NCBI GenBank assembly: GCA_943704525.1 | Contig: CALSCQ010000823.1 | Coordinates: 1 to 30,374, forward strand | DNA: 30,374 bases | Reading direction: 5' to 3' | Source of the DNA: Pigoraptor vietnamica | Taxonomy: Eukaryota; Opisthokonta; Filasterea | Part shown: piece after piece, positions 21,153 to 30,374 of the stretch | How positions within the stretch are numbered: position 1 is the first letter of the stretch | Layout: every line of letters begins with the position of its first letter | Notes under the pieces: generated by a model | Told to the model about the DNA's origin: nothing | Databases searched by the model: none | The model's input: the letters and a program-made list of their open reading frames with translations, nothing else | Made by a program: the position numbers and the translations under genes

Positions 21153-22247
21153 CTTGAAAGGCGATAGGAATCCGAAGCTCTTCTTCGCAGGTTATGCCGA
21201 ATGTATATACGCGTGAGAGTGTGCAGATGCATGCTCACAAGCGCTATTGTTGCGCAATCGGAGCGCCGGCTGCCACCCTGCGTGCTCATGGAATGTGCGG
21301 AATGGACGCACGCCTACGTGCACACAACACGTGCGACACAACGAAGCGCACCGAGCACGCACCAGCCGCGCTCCCACGCAAGGGCGCATGCTCGCACACA
21401 CACACGAAAACATGCAGGCACACGCGCTCACAACAACCGTAGAGCACAACACACGCAGCCGACTCCACTTGCCAACGCGAAGGAATTTCACAACAAATTT
21501 CGGTCCGCGACCGCCTCATTATTAACACCGGCAGAGTGCACACCCCTCGAGAACGCCGCTTGCGTCCCGAGATGTATAAACCGCAAACGCCACGCGCACT
21601 TGCAACAGACTGCCGCACTTGCGCACCATACCGAGGGACTAGACGACTTTCCAAGTCCGTTGGAAGATGCGCGTATTGAGGCACAGCTGGGCAGTGACAG
21701 CGTCAGAACAGACGAAGCAAACGCGCAGTGAGAGCAACACATGGCCATTCAACCGCTTCTGTGGAGTGTTTGCGCGCAAGGCACAAGATGGCTCTTGCAC
21801 GACGTGAGTGAGTGAGTGTGTGTGTGTGTGTGCGAGCAACCCAAAAATGCCGATTGGCTGTTCCAGGGGCGGCCGTGCGCGCTAATTTGGAAATGGGCAA
21901 AAACAGGCGCAGAAAGGCCGTTCTCAATTCACGACCCACGGGCGTTGCACTTGGATGAGATCACACACACGCACACACACACGGCGCACGAAACACGCAA
22001 AATTACCCTCCCTCTGCCGCGCCCATTCGCGCCACTTGCCACCGCTGTGTGCCGCTGTCTCAACGTGCCGCTCTCTGTGCTCAACCCTGGAACGGACGCG
22101 CCAGTCTCGCTCGCGCTACACAAGCGCAGACGGCCGATTTAGCCGACCGTTCACGACGTCACCCTTTTTCTGATCTCTCACACGTCTGTGCGCCGGCGAG
22201 TGCGCTTGCTCATGATCGCGCCCTGATAGACGGCGCACGTGGCGGGC
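21100..22247. promoter_or_regulatory. Divergent intergenic region, thioredoxin-SAP / UBAP1
   Basis: 1.15 kb with no gene I can support; open frames here are CA-repeat driven. Contents: (TG)14 at 21119-21147, CACGTG at 21328-21333, TATAAA at 21575-21580, (GTGA)n grading to (GT)n at 21803-21832, inverted CCAAT (GATTGG) at 21852-21857, CRE-like CGACGTCA at 22154-22161, and CACGTG at 22236-22241, only six bases before the UBAP1 start codon. Confidence 0.45.
21119..21147. repeat. (TG)n microsatellite near the thioredoxin-SAP start
   Basis: About 14 pure TG units, ending 20-48 nt upstream of the minus-strand start codon at 21099. In gene sense it is (CA)n, in the presumed 5' leader or core promoter. 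Confidence 0.92.
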
Positions 22248-24373
22248 ATGCCGCCGCCTGCGTATCCGCCGGGCCGTCCGCCGCCCCGCGAGATGGTTAG
22301 CGCGACGCCCCGTCCCTATGCATTTCTGGATGGCGTGCCGGTCGCGCGCCACTCGGTCGGGGATGCACCGGCAGTCAAGGTACACCTTGTCCCTCTCGCT
22401 CTTGTGAGAGTGAATGGATTGCGGCGGAGTTAGAATTCGCTGCGTTGGCCTCGTTAGAATTCGCTGCGTTGGCCTCTTGTTTCGTCGTGTCTAAGGCTCT
22501 GTGTGTTGCAGGCGACGGCCGCGAAAGTGTTATCGGATGTGCCGCAACCGGTAGCGAGCACGCTATTTCAGGTGCGTGCACTGCACTCATCTCACTCTCG
22601 TTGCTCCTGGTGTGGGCTGTATGCTGATGCGGCGTGCTGCAGTATGACTTTGGGTTTGAGCGCAAAGTGGTGACGGCCGCTGCGGCGCGGCGCGAGGAAC
22701 TGCAACGCCAGGAGGAAGAGCTCGCGCGACGACGTGCGGCTGAGGAAGAGGCGAAGCGCATGGCAGCGGAGAAGGAGGCTCAGGAGAAGGCAGAGAAGGA
22801 GCGTGAGAGGGAGCGGGAGAGGGAGCGGGAGCGGGCGGCCGCACCCGCCGCCGCGCCGCCCCCGAGCAGCACGCTCCTGACGCCGTCTGCGATTGCGGGA
22901 GGGGGGGATGGCGCGGGGCAGGTGTCTTCGCTGCCCGTTCCAAAGCGCCCCCCACGGCCGTCGAATGGCCGGCGGAGCGACCTTGCCGAGTTTGAGGGCA
23001 ACGGCGACACGCCCTTTGAGGCCGTGGAGCTTCAGACCATCAACGACCTTGCCGAGCTGCGCGCGCTGCTCGGAGACGGCGGACGCGCCACTGCCGACGC
23101 ATCGCCCACGACAAGCGCGTCGGCGGGCGACAACGACGACGCGGAAATGGGCGACTTTGTGCAGGCCGAGAAGCCGCGTCCCGCCCCGCGACCGCGCCCG
23201 TTCCCTCCCGGCAGCCGCGGTGGCAGCACGGGGGATGCCGGTAGCGAACGCAGCGAAACGCCGCCGCCAATACCCCTCCCGCCCAAGTCGGCCGCTGTGC
23301 GCGAACGCGCGGCGTCGCTGAGCAAGCCGCCCCCACTACCACCGCGCCTCATCTCACCCGAGGCCTCGCCGGGGTTCAAGGCGCCTGACATGGCGTGGGG
23401 TGCGCCTCCCCCTGCCCAGCGGCCTTCGCACGAACGCACGGACGGTGTTGGTGCGCGCGGTGCGGCGCCCCCGCATGCACCGGCGCACGCGCAAACGGTG
23501 GAAGTGCCGCCGCCTCGGCCGCCTCGCCGTATGGAGGGCAGCGCGGACTCGTCTTCGAGTGCAGACTACGTGAACGATAGGAGGCCGAGTGGCGCCGTTG
23601 CGACCCCCTTTGCGGCTGCTGGTCGCGTTCCAGAACGCCGCACCACGGGGGCAGCTGACGAGCGGGCAGCGCCCATCCCAAGCAGAGGGGGCGCTGCGCC
23701 GCCACCCGTGCAGCGTCCGCACTATCCTGCGCCGTACGCGAGCGACCCGCGACCGCGCATGGCCGCGTCGGTGAGTGGAGTGAGTGCTGTCCTCTGCAGC
23801 CAATCGTCTGTTGACGAAAGCTGTTTGCGCTCCGCAACTGTTGTCTTCGTCCGTTGCTTAGACTGCATTATGTGGAACTGTTTCGCTTTTCTGAGGGTTT
23901 GCTTCTGTCACCGGTAGGGCGATGCGGCGGTGGACGCGCTCGTGTCGATGGGATTCCCCGCGGTGCGTGTGCGTAAGGCGCTCGAGGCCAGCAATCGGGA
24001 CCAAAAGAAGGTGCGTCGTTCCCCATCATTGTAGCAGTGGCAGTCCGCATGCGACCGCGTGACGGGCATCGGCGTGTCTGCATAGCTCGGCGCTGCTGAG
24101 AGACAGGGCCCTCACACATTTGCCCATGTCGTGCAGGCCATCGACTTTCTTGTGCTGTACCAGGAGTGTCTCGACATGCGCTACGACGCAGAGTCCGTCG
24201 AGACGGCGCTACACTTGTTTGACGTCGATCCCGAGCAGACGCGCAAGTTTCTCGCGTCATGTCGCCGGTTGGCAGAGCTTGGGTTTCCGCCGGACCGCAC
24301 GCGGGAGGCGCTGCTGCTCGCCGACTGCGACCCCGACGAAGCCCTCGACTTGCTAGTGGCCAACAAAGTGTAG
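22248..24373 (+). CDS. UBAP1: UBAP1 homologue, ESCRT-I subunit
   Basis: Five exons 22248-22379, 22512-22571, 22643-23770, 23918-24010, 24137-24373 give 549 residues (human 502). In animals UBAP1 is the ESCRT-I subunit that sorts ubiquitinated endosomal cargo. The N-terminal UMA motif, which binds the ESCRT-I core, is seen as FLDGVPVARHSVG plus STLFQYDFGFERKVV (human QYDFSLEKKT). A long charged helix with (RE)n follows. Next come the conserved linker motif LAEFEGNGDTPFEAVELQTI (human LADFECEEDPFDNLELKTI), a Pro-rich disordered region with PPPLPPR, PPPRPPRR and similar SH3-type sites, and the C-terminal SOUBA tandem UBA fold: ALVSMGFPAVRVRKALEAS, CLDMRYDAESVETALHLF and RLAELGFPPDRTREALLLAD. Finding both UMA and SOUBA makes this a true UBAP1, not a generic UBA protein. 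Intron 1 holds a 24-bp tandem duplication. The start is read at MPPPAYPPG. Confidence 0.93.
22429..22476 (+). repeat. Perfect 24-bp tandem duplication in UBAP1 intron 1
   Basis: Two identical copies of a unit beginning GTTAGAATTCGCTGCGTTGG (22429-22452 and 22453-22476). The identity suggests a recent event. It lies inside intron 22380-22511 and does not touch the splice sites. Confidence 0.95.
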
Positions 24374-24492
24374 CTGAAATGAAACAGTGTTTGTTGTGAC
24401 CATGCGCAGCTGCCCATACAGAGAGATGCGCAATGGTGACATACAACGAACGCAATTCATTTCCGGCACGACGCACTGCTGTTGTCATGTTA
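24374..24492. other. Tail-to-tail spacer, UBAP1 / Tudor-TFIIB-like
   Basis: 119 nt shared as 3' flank by two convergent genes. No hairpin or canonical AATAAA signal is obvious. Confidence 0.5.
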
Positions 24493-26986
24493 TCACGGGC
24501 CATACGGACCATACGGGTGCATACCCGCGCCGTACCCCGCCCCAAAAGGCGCGCCGTAGGGCATGCCCATGTAACCGCGCACACCCATGTGCGGTCGCAC
24601 GGGCGCCGGCGCAAACGACGGCCACGTGCGCGGCATGAGAGCGGGGTGGCCGTACCCGCCCATTCGGTACCCATCGCCCTCAAACGGCGCAGTGGGCGGA
24701 TACGCCGAAGCAGCCCGACCAGCGCCCATGTCATCGTCCGGGTTAGCGCCCGCCCCCTCTAGCCGCGCTCCGCCGCCTTCGTGTTCGCCCGTGCCTGCGG
24801 GCGCTTCCTCCGCCCTGCGCCCGGGCTCGTCCGCTCGGCGCTCGTACTCCTTGAGAGCGTAGGGATCCGGGTCGCGCGACGGGTCCTCCAGCACGGCGGT
24901 CACGGCCCTCACCGCGGCCAGCGTCATGTCCTCGCTCTCCTTATAGCCGGTCGGCACCACAAGACGGTGCCGCGCGACACTCGACTCGTACGCCTTGGCC
25001 GTCGTTCGCGCAACAAACACTGGCGCGTGGTGCAACGTGTACTGCGGCATGACACTGTGGCGTGCGAGCGGCGCCTGGAGCAGCGGCGGCGGTTGCGCGG
25101 GCGCGGCGTTCGCGGGCGCAGGCGGCCGTGCGGAAATCTGCCGCTTTCCGTCGGGACGCGCCGGTCGAATGGCCTTGTGTCCGCGATCGTCCGAGTCGTC
25201 CACGGGCGCGCCGTCGCCCACGCGCAGGGGCCGCGGGCCCTCCGACGCCTTTGGCAGCAGCTGGGGCGGCCCGCGGGGCAGGCCAACACTCTTGCGCTTC
25301 CGCCCGCCAGCAGCCGCGTCGTCCGCGGGAGCCTCCGATTCCGGAAAGAGCACATCGGCGGCGGACGGCGCCGGGAGCTGGAAGTCGGCCGGGAACACAG
25401 CGCGGAGGTGCGGCCTCACATGGCGGATGATGTTCGCGACGGAATGACGCGTGTATGCGCACGCCTCGACGACGTCCTTTTGCGAGGCAGGGGTCGACAG
25501 GGCAAGCAGGGCCACCGTCACCGACGAGATGTTCTTGGCCGGCAGAAAGGGAATCGCGTGGGCGCGGATGGTCGCGTCCACGAGGAAGGGCTTTCGCTCC
25601 TCCGGCACGGGCAGCGTGTTGCAGAACGTCTCCGCAAATTCGCGCGAGGGCACGCGGTCCATGTCGATCCCGAGGTGCGTCGCCGCTGCCTTGGCAAGCG
25701 TCGACACGCGGTGCTTGGGCAGCCGTCGCCGCGCGCACACATCCTGGTACGTGCACGCGAGGCCGTCTTGCCGGCACGAAATGAAGAGCGCCGCCGTCGC
25801 GCTGCTCTGCACGTCGAGTTCGTTCAGCGTGGGGAAGATGCCGTGCCGCTCGCACGCAGTGAAGTGCGCCATCGCGCGCTCCTCCACCTCCCGCGACGCC
25901 TTCAGCTCCTCGCAGCTCGCGCGTATGCACGCGAGGGCGGTTGCCACGACCGACTCGGGCACGGCCCTGCGCTCCACGGGGAGGTCCAACCGCAAGTCTG
26001 ACTTGGGGACGAGCGGCACTTCCTTCGGCCGCGGCCGCTTCACCTCGCGAACGGGAGAGCCGTCTTCGGACGCCTCGGGGCTGTCACGTGGCCGCTGTCG
26101 CACAAGGTAGACGCCCGGGGGGTAAATAAGTAAACGCGATCATAGTCCCATCTAAAAAAACACACGAGACACGCAAAGGACTGAAAAGAAGAACGAAGAA
26201 GAGGCACCGACACAGCCGCAGAGTGCGCCTCTGACAAAAATTGACAGAAAAGCGCACCTTTTTAGGCCCCGATGACACGGGCGTGGTGACAGTGGCCTTT
26301 GCGGGCGTATCGACCTTCGGCGATTGCCCGCCCATCTCCCTCTCGACCTGTTCAAAAGAGCCATTCGCAATTGTCAGACGCACTCTCCGCAGAGATGGAA
26401 CAAAGCATAACAATATCAACGAGAAGGAGGTGCGCGCAAGCGAACGGCAGTGGGAAGTAAGAGAATAGGCAGAGTCCATCGACGCCAATACAAGGTGCGC
26501 TGAGCGACGCCCCACACACCTCATTGTCGCAGACGTCAATGCGGTCGACGATCAAGCAGTCGCCGTCCGTGAAGAGAATGTGGTAGCGGTTCTCGTTGTG
26601 CACGGACACGATCGTGCCTGCAGCAAATGTGGCGTCAGCCTCCATCCGTCGCCATCGGAAGGGGATTACGAAAAAGCGAATGCCATGCCACGAATGTGCA
26701 AACAAGGGCGCAATGCATGGCACTCGCGTGTACACATGAATGTGCGAACAAGAACACAACGCATGGCACCGGGGCATGCATCTAGTGCGCACGTGTGACG
26801 ACGCAAGTATCCAGTATGCGTGATATTCTATCAGCTGCTGTCGAGTGTCCGTGTGCATGTCTTGTGTGGGCGTGGTGCTCTTTCGAATCTCGTTCACTTA
26901 CCCGGATAGAAGCGGCCGTCAACCCATCGCGCGTGCACTTGGTCCCCAGCCTCAAAGTGACGCGAAAACATGCGCTGCACAGTCGA

Positions 26987-27024
<38 letters not shown>

Positions 27025-27197
27025 GCGTGAACACTTATTCAGTCGCAAGGAACCCCAGCACTCTTCTCGCAGGCCAACAGCACAACCCCCGTTCTCTGGC
27101 AAGACTTTCGTCACTCACTTCTCGCACCGCAAGCCGCATAACGCACCTCAATCACCGCGCGCGGCGTGCGCAAGGCCACGGGCGAGTCCTTCCCCAT
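24493..27197 (-). CDS. Tudor domain fused to TFIIB-like cyclin core
   Basis: Exons from the start: 27147-27197, 26902-26974, 26520-26617, 26258-26347, 24493-26094; 637 residues. The start context GCGGCCATGGGG is strong. Residues 18-74 form a Tudor domain like 53BP1 Tudor 1: FEAGDQVHARWVDGRFYPG, then YHILFTDGD and DRIDVCDNE, keeping the Trp, Tyr, Phe and Asp positions that line the methyl-lysine cage (one Tyr is Asp here). After a 75-residue basic linker come two cyclin repeats like the TFIIB core (about 150-340): SSATAALFISCRQDGLACTY (TFIIB: SACLYIACRQEGVPRTF), FAETFCNTLPVPEERKPFLV, ISSVTVALLALSTPASQKDV, and HSVANIIRHVRPHLRAVFP. No N-terminal zinc ribbon is present. A disordered tail of about 290 residues ends in Gly/Tyr/Pro-rich sequence. 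Likely nuclear; I infer a chromatin-reading paralogue of TFIIB/BRF. Intron 1 holds a (TG)n tract. Confidence 0.82.
26993..27021. repeat. (CA)n microsatellite in Tudor-TFIIB intron 1
   Basis: Pure ACAC tract of about 29 nt, (TG)n in gene sense, starting 19 nt upstream of exon 2 (26974) and so overlapping the branch and acceptor region. Confidence 0.93.
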
Positions 27198-27558
27198 GGC
27201 CGCGGGTGGCCCGAGGGCAATCACAGGCACATCCGGCCCCCGCTCTCTTTTGGACCGTCCCTTCGCCGACAGGCGCACGCAAAGTATATGCGACAGAGAC
27301 GGACGTGTGGCGTCCTGTGCGCTGGGAGATAAGATCGGCAACTCTAATGTCCTTCCGTTCGTGTTGTGGTGGCGCGAAATAAAACAGGCGAACAGGACCG
27401 CGCTTCCTCACGTGACCTCGTCACGTGATTTGGCTGAAAGACCCCTGCTTTGCGTTCATTGTCCTTCACTCTCTTCATGACAAACAGCGAGCAGCACCAG
27501 TGTGTGCTCAGCATCCATTACTAGGCACGCCAGGCACTGCCGCTGCCACATCCCCAGC
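27198..27558 (-). promoter_or_regulatory. Promoter region of the Tudor-TFIIB-like gene
   Basis: 361 nt between the 3' end of IDI1 and the Tudor-TFIIB start. Two E-boxes, CACGTG at 27409-27414 and 27422-27427 (the second TCACGTGA), sit 13 nt apart, followed by GATTTGG. The pair is about 220 nt upstream of the minus-strand start. Confidence 0.5.
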
Positions 27559-28868
<1,310 letters not shown>

Positions 28869-29142
28869 GCGTGCGAGGAGTGTGCTTGCTGGAGGGAAGG
28901 GGACTCACACACGCACATGCCAGCGCACCCTCTTGTGACGACTGTGTCGGTGGTCTGAGCTGCCGCAACCAATCACAACCCTCCCCTGCTCCACATCGGG
29001 AGTCACGTGAGATATCGTGAAATATAACCGAGATTTCGGTATCTTGTTACTTGTCACGTGAGGCGACCCACCGAAAAACTCGCCTTGAAACCGAGCTGTG
29101 TCAACGGAACTGGACTCCGATTCCCTGCGTTGTGGTGGAGAG
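28869..29142. promoter_or_regulatory. Divergent promoter IDI1 / TFIIH p34
   Basis: 274 nt, head-to-head. Contains CCAATC (28969-28974) and two copies of GTCACGTGA (29002-29010 and 29053-29061), 51 nt apart. Between them lies a small inverted repeat ACCGA-GATT-TCGGT (29027-29040). Extended TCACGTGA is the form preferred by TFE/MITF and Cbf1-type factors. Confidence 0.55.
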
Positions 29143-30147
29143 ATGTCGCGCGAAGTTCCTGCGCGCGGCCGCCGGGGCGTCGAGGACGAGGGGGTGCCTG
29201 GCAGTCTTCTTGTCGTCGTGATAGACACGAGCCCCGTGCTGTGGGCGGGCCGCTATGGGGACGACCGGCAGCGCACGAGCAGTGACAGCATTTCCTTTGT
29301 CGCGTACATGGAGGCCGTGATGGTGTTTGTCAACGCACACCTCCTCCTCCAGAAGAACAACCACGTCGCCATCATCGCAAACCATTCGGACACGCGCTGC
29401 GTGTTTCTCTACGGTGCGGACGACGACGATGCCGCCGGGCCGTCCGTCGGTCTCGCGGGACCCGTCGAGGCGACGGACGGCAAGTACGAACGACTTGCGC
29501 GCGTCGATCAGACCGTTAAGGAGCGCCTGGAACGCCTCGCCAGCGAAACGGTGGACGACACCGACCAGAGCGCCGGCGTGTCGCAGCTGTCGCGCGCGCT
29601 ATGTCGTGCGCTGTGCCACATCAACAGAGTGACATCGCACCTTCCCGCGGGCATTACGCTACAATCTCGAGTGCTTGTCATGACGGTGGCGGCGGATGTG
29701 CCAGCGCAGTACGTCATGCTGATGAACTGCATCTTTGCGGCGCAAAAGGGCGGAATTCCCATCGACGCGTGTGTGTTGGCCGCGGCGGACTCGGGGTTCC
29801 TCCAACAAGCGGCCGATCTCACGCGCGGCGTATACATGCGTGTGGAAGATGCCCGAAATCTTGTGCAGTATTTATTGGTGGGTACCAGCGGAGTGGTCGT
29901 TACCGACTTCTCTTTTCTGATGGTATGGGAAATCTACGCGCAGACCGTGTTTTTACCCGACCAGCGCACGCGGGCGCTCCTTTCGCACCCGCGCCTGCGC
30001 GAAGTCGACTATCGCGCGGCGTGCTTTTGCACAGGGCACAAGAACACTATTATTGATACGGGCTACGTCTGCTCTGTCTGCCTGTCGTGTGGGTTTTGCG
30101 GCTTGTGCAATGTGCGCGCCCACTGCCACTTTTTCACCCGTGTGTGA
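29143..30147 (+). CDS. GTF2H3: TFIIH subunit p34 (Tfb4), C-terminus uncertain
   Basis: Structural subunit of the TFIIH core, used in RNA polymerase II initiation and nucleotide excision repair. Exons 29143-29877 and 29944-30147 give 312 residues (human 308). The vWA-like fold shows LLVVVIDTSPVLWAGRY, VFVNAHLLLQKNNHVAIIAN, RVLVMTVAADVPAQYVMLMN, IPIDACVLAAADSGFLQQAA, and LVQYLL joined across the intron to TVFLPDQRTRALL. The conserved DYRAACFCTGH and GYVCSVCLS open the C-terminal zinc-binding region. Beyond CLS the frame reads CGFCGLCNVRAHCHFFTRV and stops at 30147. The usual family pattern is CLSxxC...CxxC, so an intron may start at GTGGGT (30089) or GTGCGC (30110) and end at GACGTAG (30187). 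The ATG at 29143 was chosen; upstream frame is open but lacks an ATG. Confidence 0.92.
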   Translation: MSREVPARGRRGVEDEGVPGSLLVVVIDTSPVLWAGRYGDDRQRTSSDSISFVAYMEAVMVFVNAHLLLQKNNHVAIIANHSDTRCVFLYGADDDDAAGPSVGLAGPVEATDGKYERLARVDQTVKERLERLASETVDDTDQSAGVSQLSRALCRALCHINRVTSHLPAGITLQSRVLVMTVAADVPAQYVMLMNCIFAAQKGGIPIDACVLAAADSGFLQQAADLTRGVYMRVEDARNLVQYLLVGTSGVVVTDFSFLMVWEIYAQTVFLPDQRTRALLSHPRLREVDYRAACFCTGHKNTIIDTGYVCSVCLSCGFCGLCNVRAHCHFFTRV

Positions 30148-30187
30148 TGATTGCGCGTGACTGTGTGCTGTTGATGGACTGACGTAG

Positions 30188-30241
30188 CCCTTTGTGATCG
30201 ACAGTGTTTTGCAAGAAGACGTCGATTTGCTCCACGTGCAG
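30188..30241 (+). other. Possible further exon after TFIIH p34
   Basis: Preceded by a typical branch/acceptor (GGACTGACGTAG) and followed by a typical donor (CAG/GTGAGC). It reads PFVIDSVLQEDVDLLHVQ in one frame. Joined in phase to a donor at 30110 it would lengthen p34; joined at 30089 another frame gives SLCDRQCF and a stop near 30254. Either way the last p34 exon may lie here or beyond the window. Confidence 0.35.
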
Positions 30242-30309
30242 GTGAGCGCTTGTGAATGTCGTGTTAGCACAGCATGCTTCGACTCCCACCCTCCCCTCTC
30301 TTCTAATCC

Positions 30310-30327
30310 GGTTTCTCTCTCTCTATC

Positions 30328-30374
<47 letters not shown>
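30310..30374. repeat. (CT)n microsatellite at the right end
   Basis: CTCTCTAT units grade into pure CT to the last base. On the minus strand it is (AG)n, the same repeat as at the left end. Confidence 0.95.

Noticed and set aside
21201-21731. 176-codon plus-strand frame between the thioredoxin and UBAP1 genes
   Set aside because: No recognisable domain, CA-rich composition, no ATG in good context and no splice support.
22893-23837. Long Arg/Pro-rich frames on both strands inside UBAP1 exon 3
   Set aside because: Shadow frames of GC-rich coding sequence; only the UBAP1 frame joins conserved motifs on both sides.

Overview
The window reads as nuclear DNA of a single-celled eukaryote: GC-rich, gene-dense (14 protein genes in 30.4 kb) and full of short introns, mostly 44-130 nt. 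Donors are usually GTGNGT or GTGAGT, acceptors end in GCAG, and a CTGAC-like branch site often lies close to the acceptor. Several products (OSTF1, UBAP1, CNBD2, CACUL1, TRIP4, a MITF/USF-type bHLH protein) have their best-known relatives in animals and unicellular holozoans. The sensor of the first gene is a bacterial-type BMP/PnrA domain, known from protist receptor cyclases. I infer a protist on or near the animal side of the eukaryote tree (Holozoa or wider Obazoa). The species cannot be named from sequence alone. Both ends are dinucleotide microsatellites, (AG)n and (CT)n, and look like assembly breaks. No virus-like element, CRISPR array, tRNA or rRNA was recognised.

Layout: 110-3580 (+) receptor guanylate cyclase, 5' end missing; 3876-5045 (+) OSTF1; 5098-6757 (-) tail-anchored ankyrin protein; 6951-8180 (-) SRFBP1/BUD22; 8516-9797 (+) CACUL1; 9836-11993 (-) TRIP4/ASC-1; 12270-14150 (+) SerA-type phosphoglycerate dehydrogenase; 14265-15040 (-) bHLH factor; 15041-17284 a 2.2 kb low-gene, lower-GC stretch with a minisatellite; 17285-20013 (+) CNBD2-like cyclic-nucleotide-binding protein; 20202-21099 (-) thioredoxin-SAP protein; 21100-22247 intergenic; 22248-24373 (+) UBAP1; 24493-27197 (-) Tudor-TFIIB-like fusion; 27559-28868 (-) isopentenyl-diphosphate isomerase; 29143-30147 (+) TFIIH p34, 3' end uncertain. 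Strands mostly alternate. Tail-to-tail pairs are separated by only 38-188 nt, and head-to-head pairs share promoters that often hold CACGTG and CCAAT boxes.

These are not one operon-like system, but themes recur. The receptor cyclase makes cGMP and CNBD2 carries a binding-competent cyclic-nucleotide pocket. TRIP4, the bHLH factor, the Tudor-TFIIB-like protein and TFIIH p34 belong to transcription. UBAP1 (ESCRT-I), CACUL1 (cullin-like) and BUD22 (ribosome assembly) are housekeeping. The most novel object is the 637-residue Tudor-TFIIB-like protein: a 53BP1-type Tudor domain replaces the zinc ribbon in front of a TFIIB cyclin core. Second is the BMP-sensor guanylate cyclase with a catalytically dead kinase domain.

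All exon joins were made by eye from splice motifs, reading frame and family similarity. Domain calls rest on remembered family sequences; no search was run.
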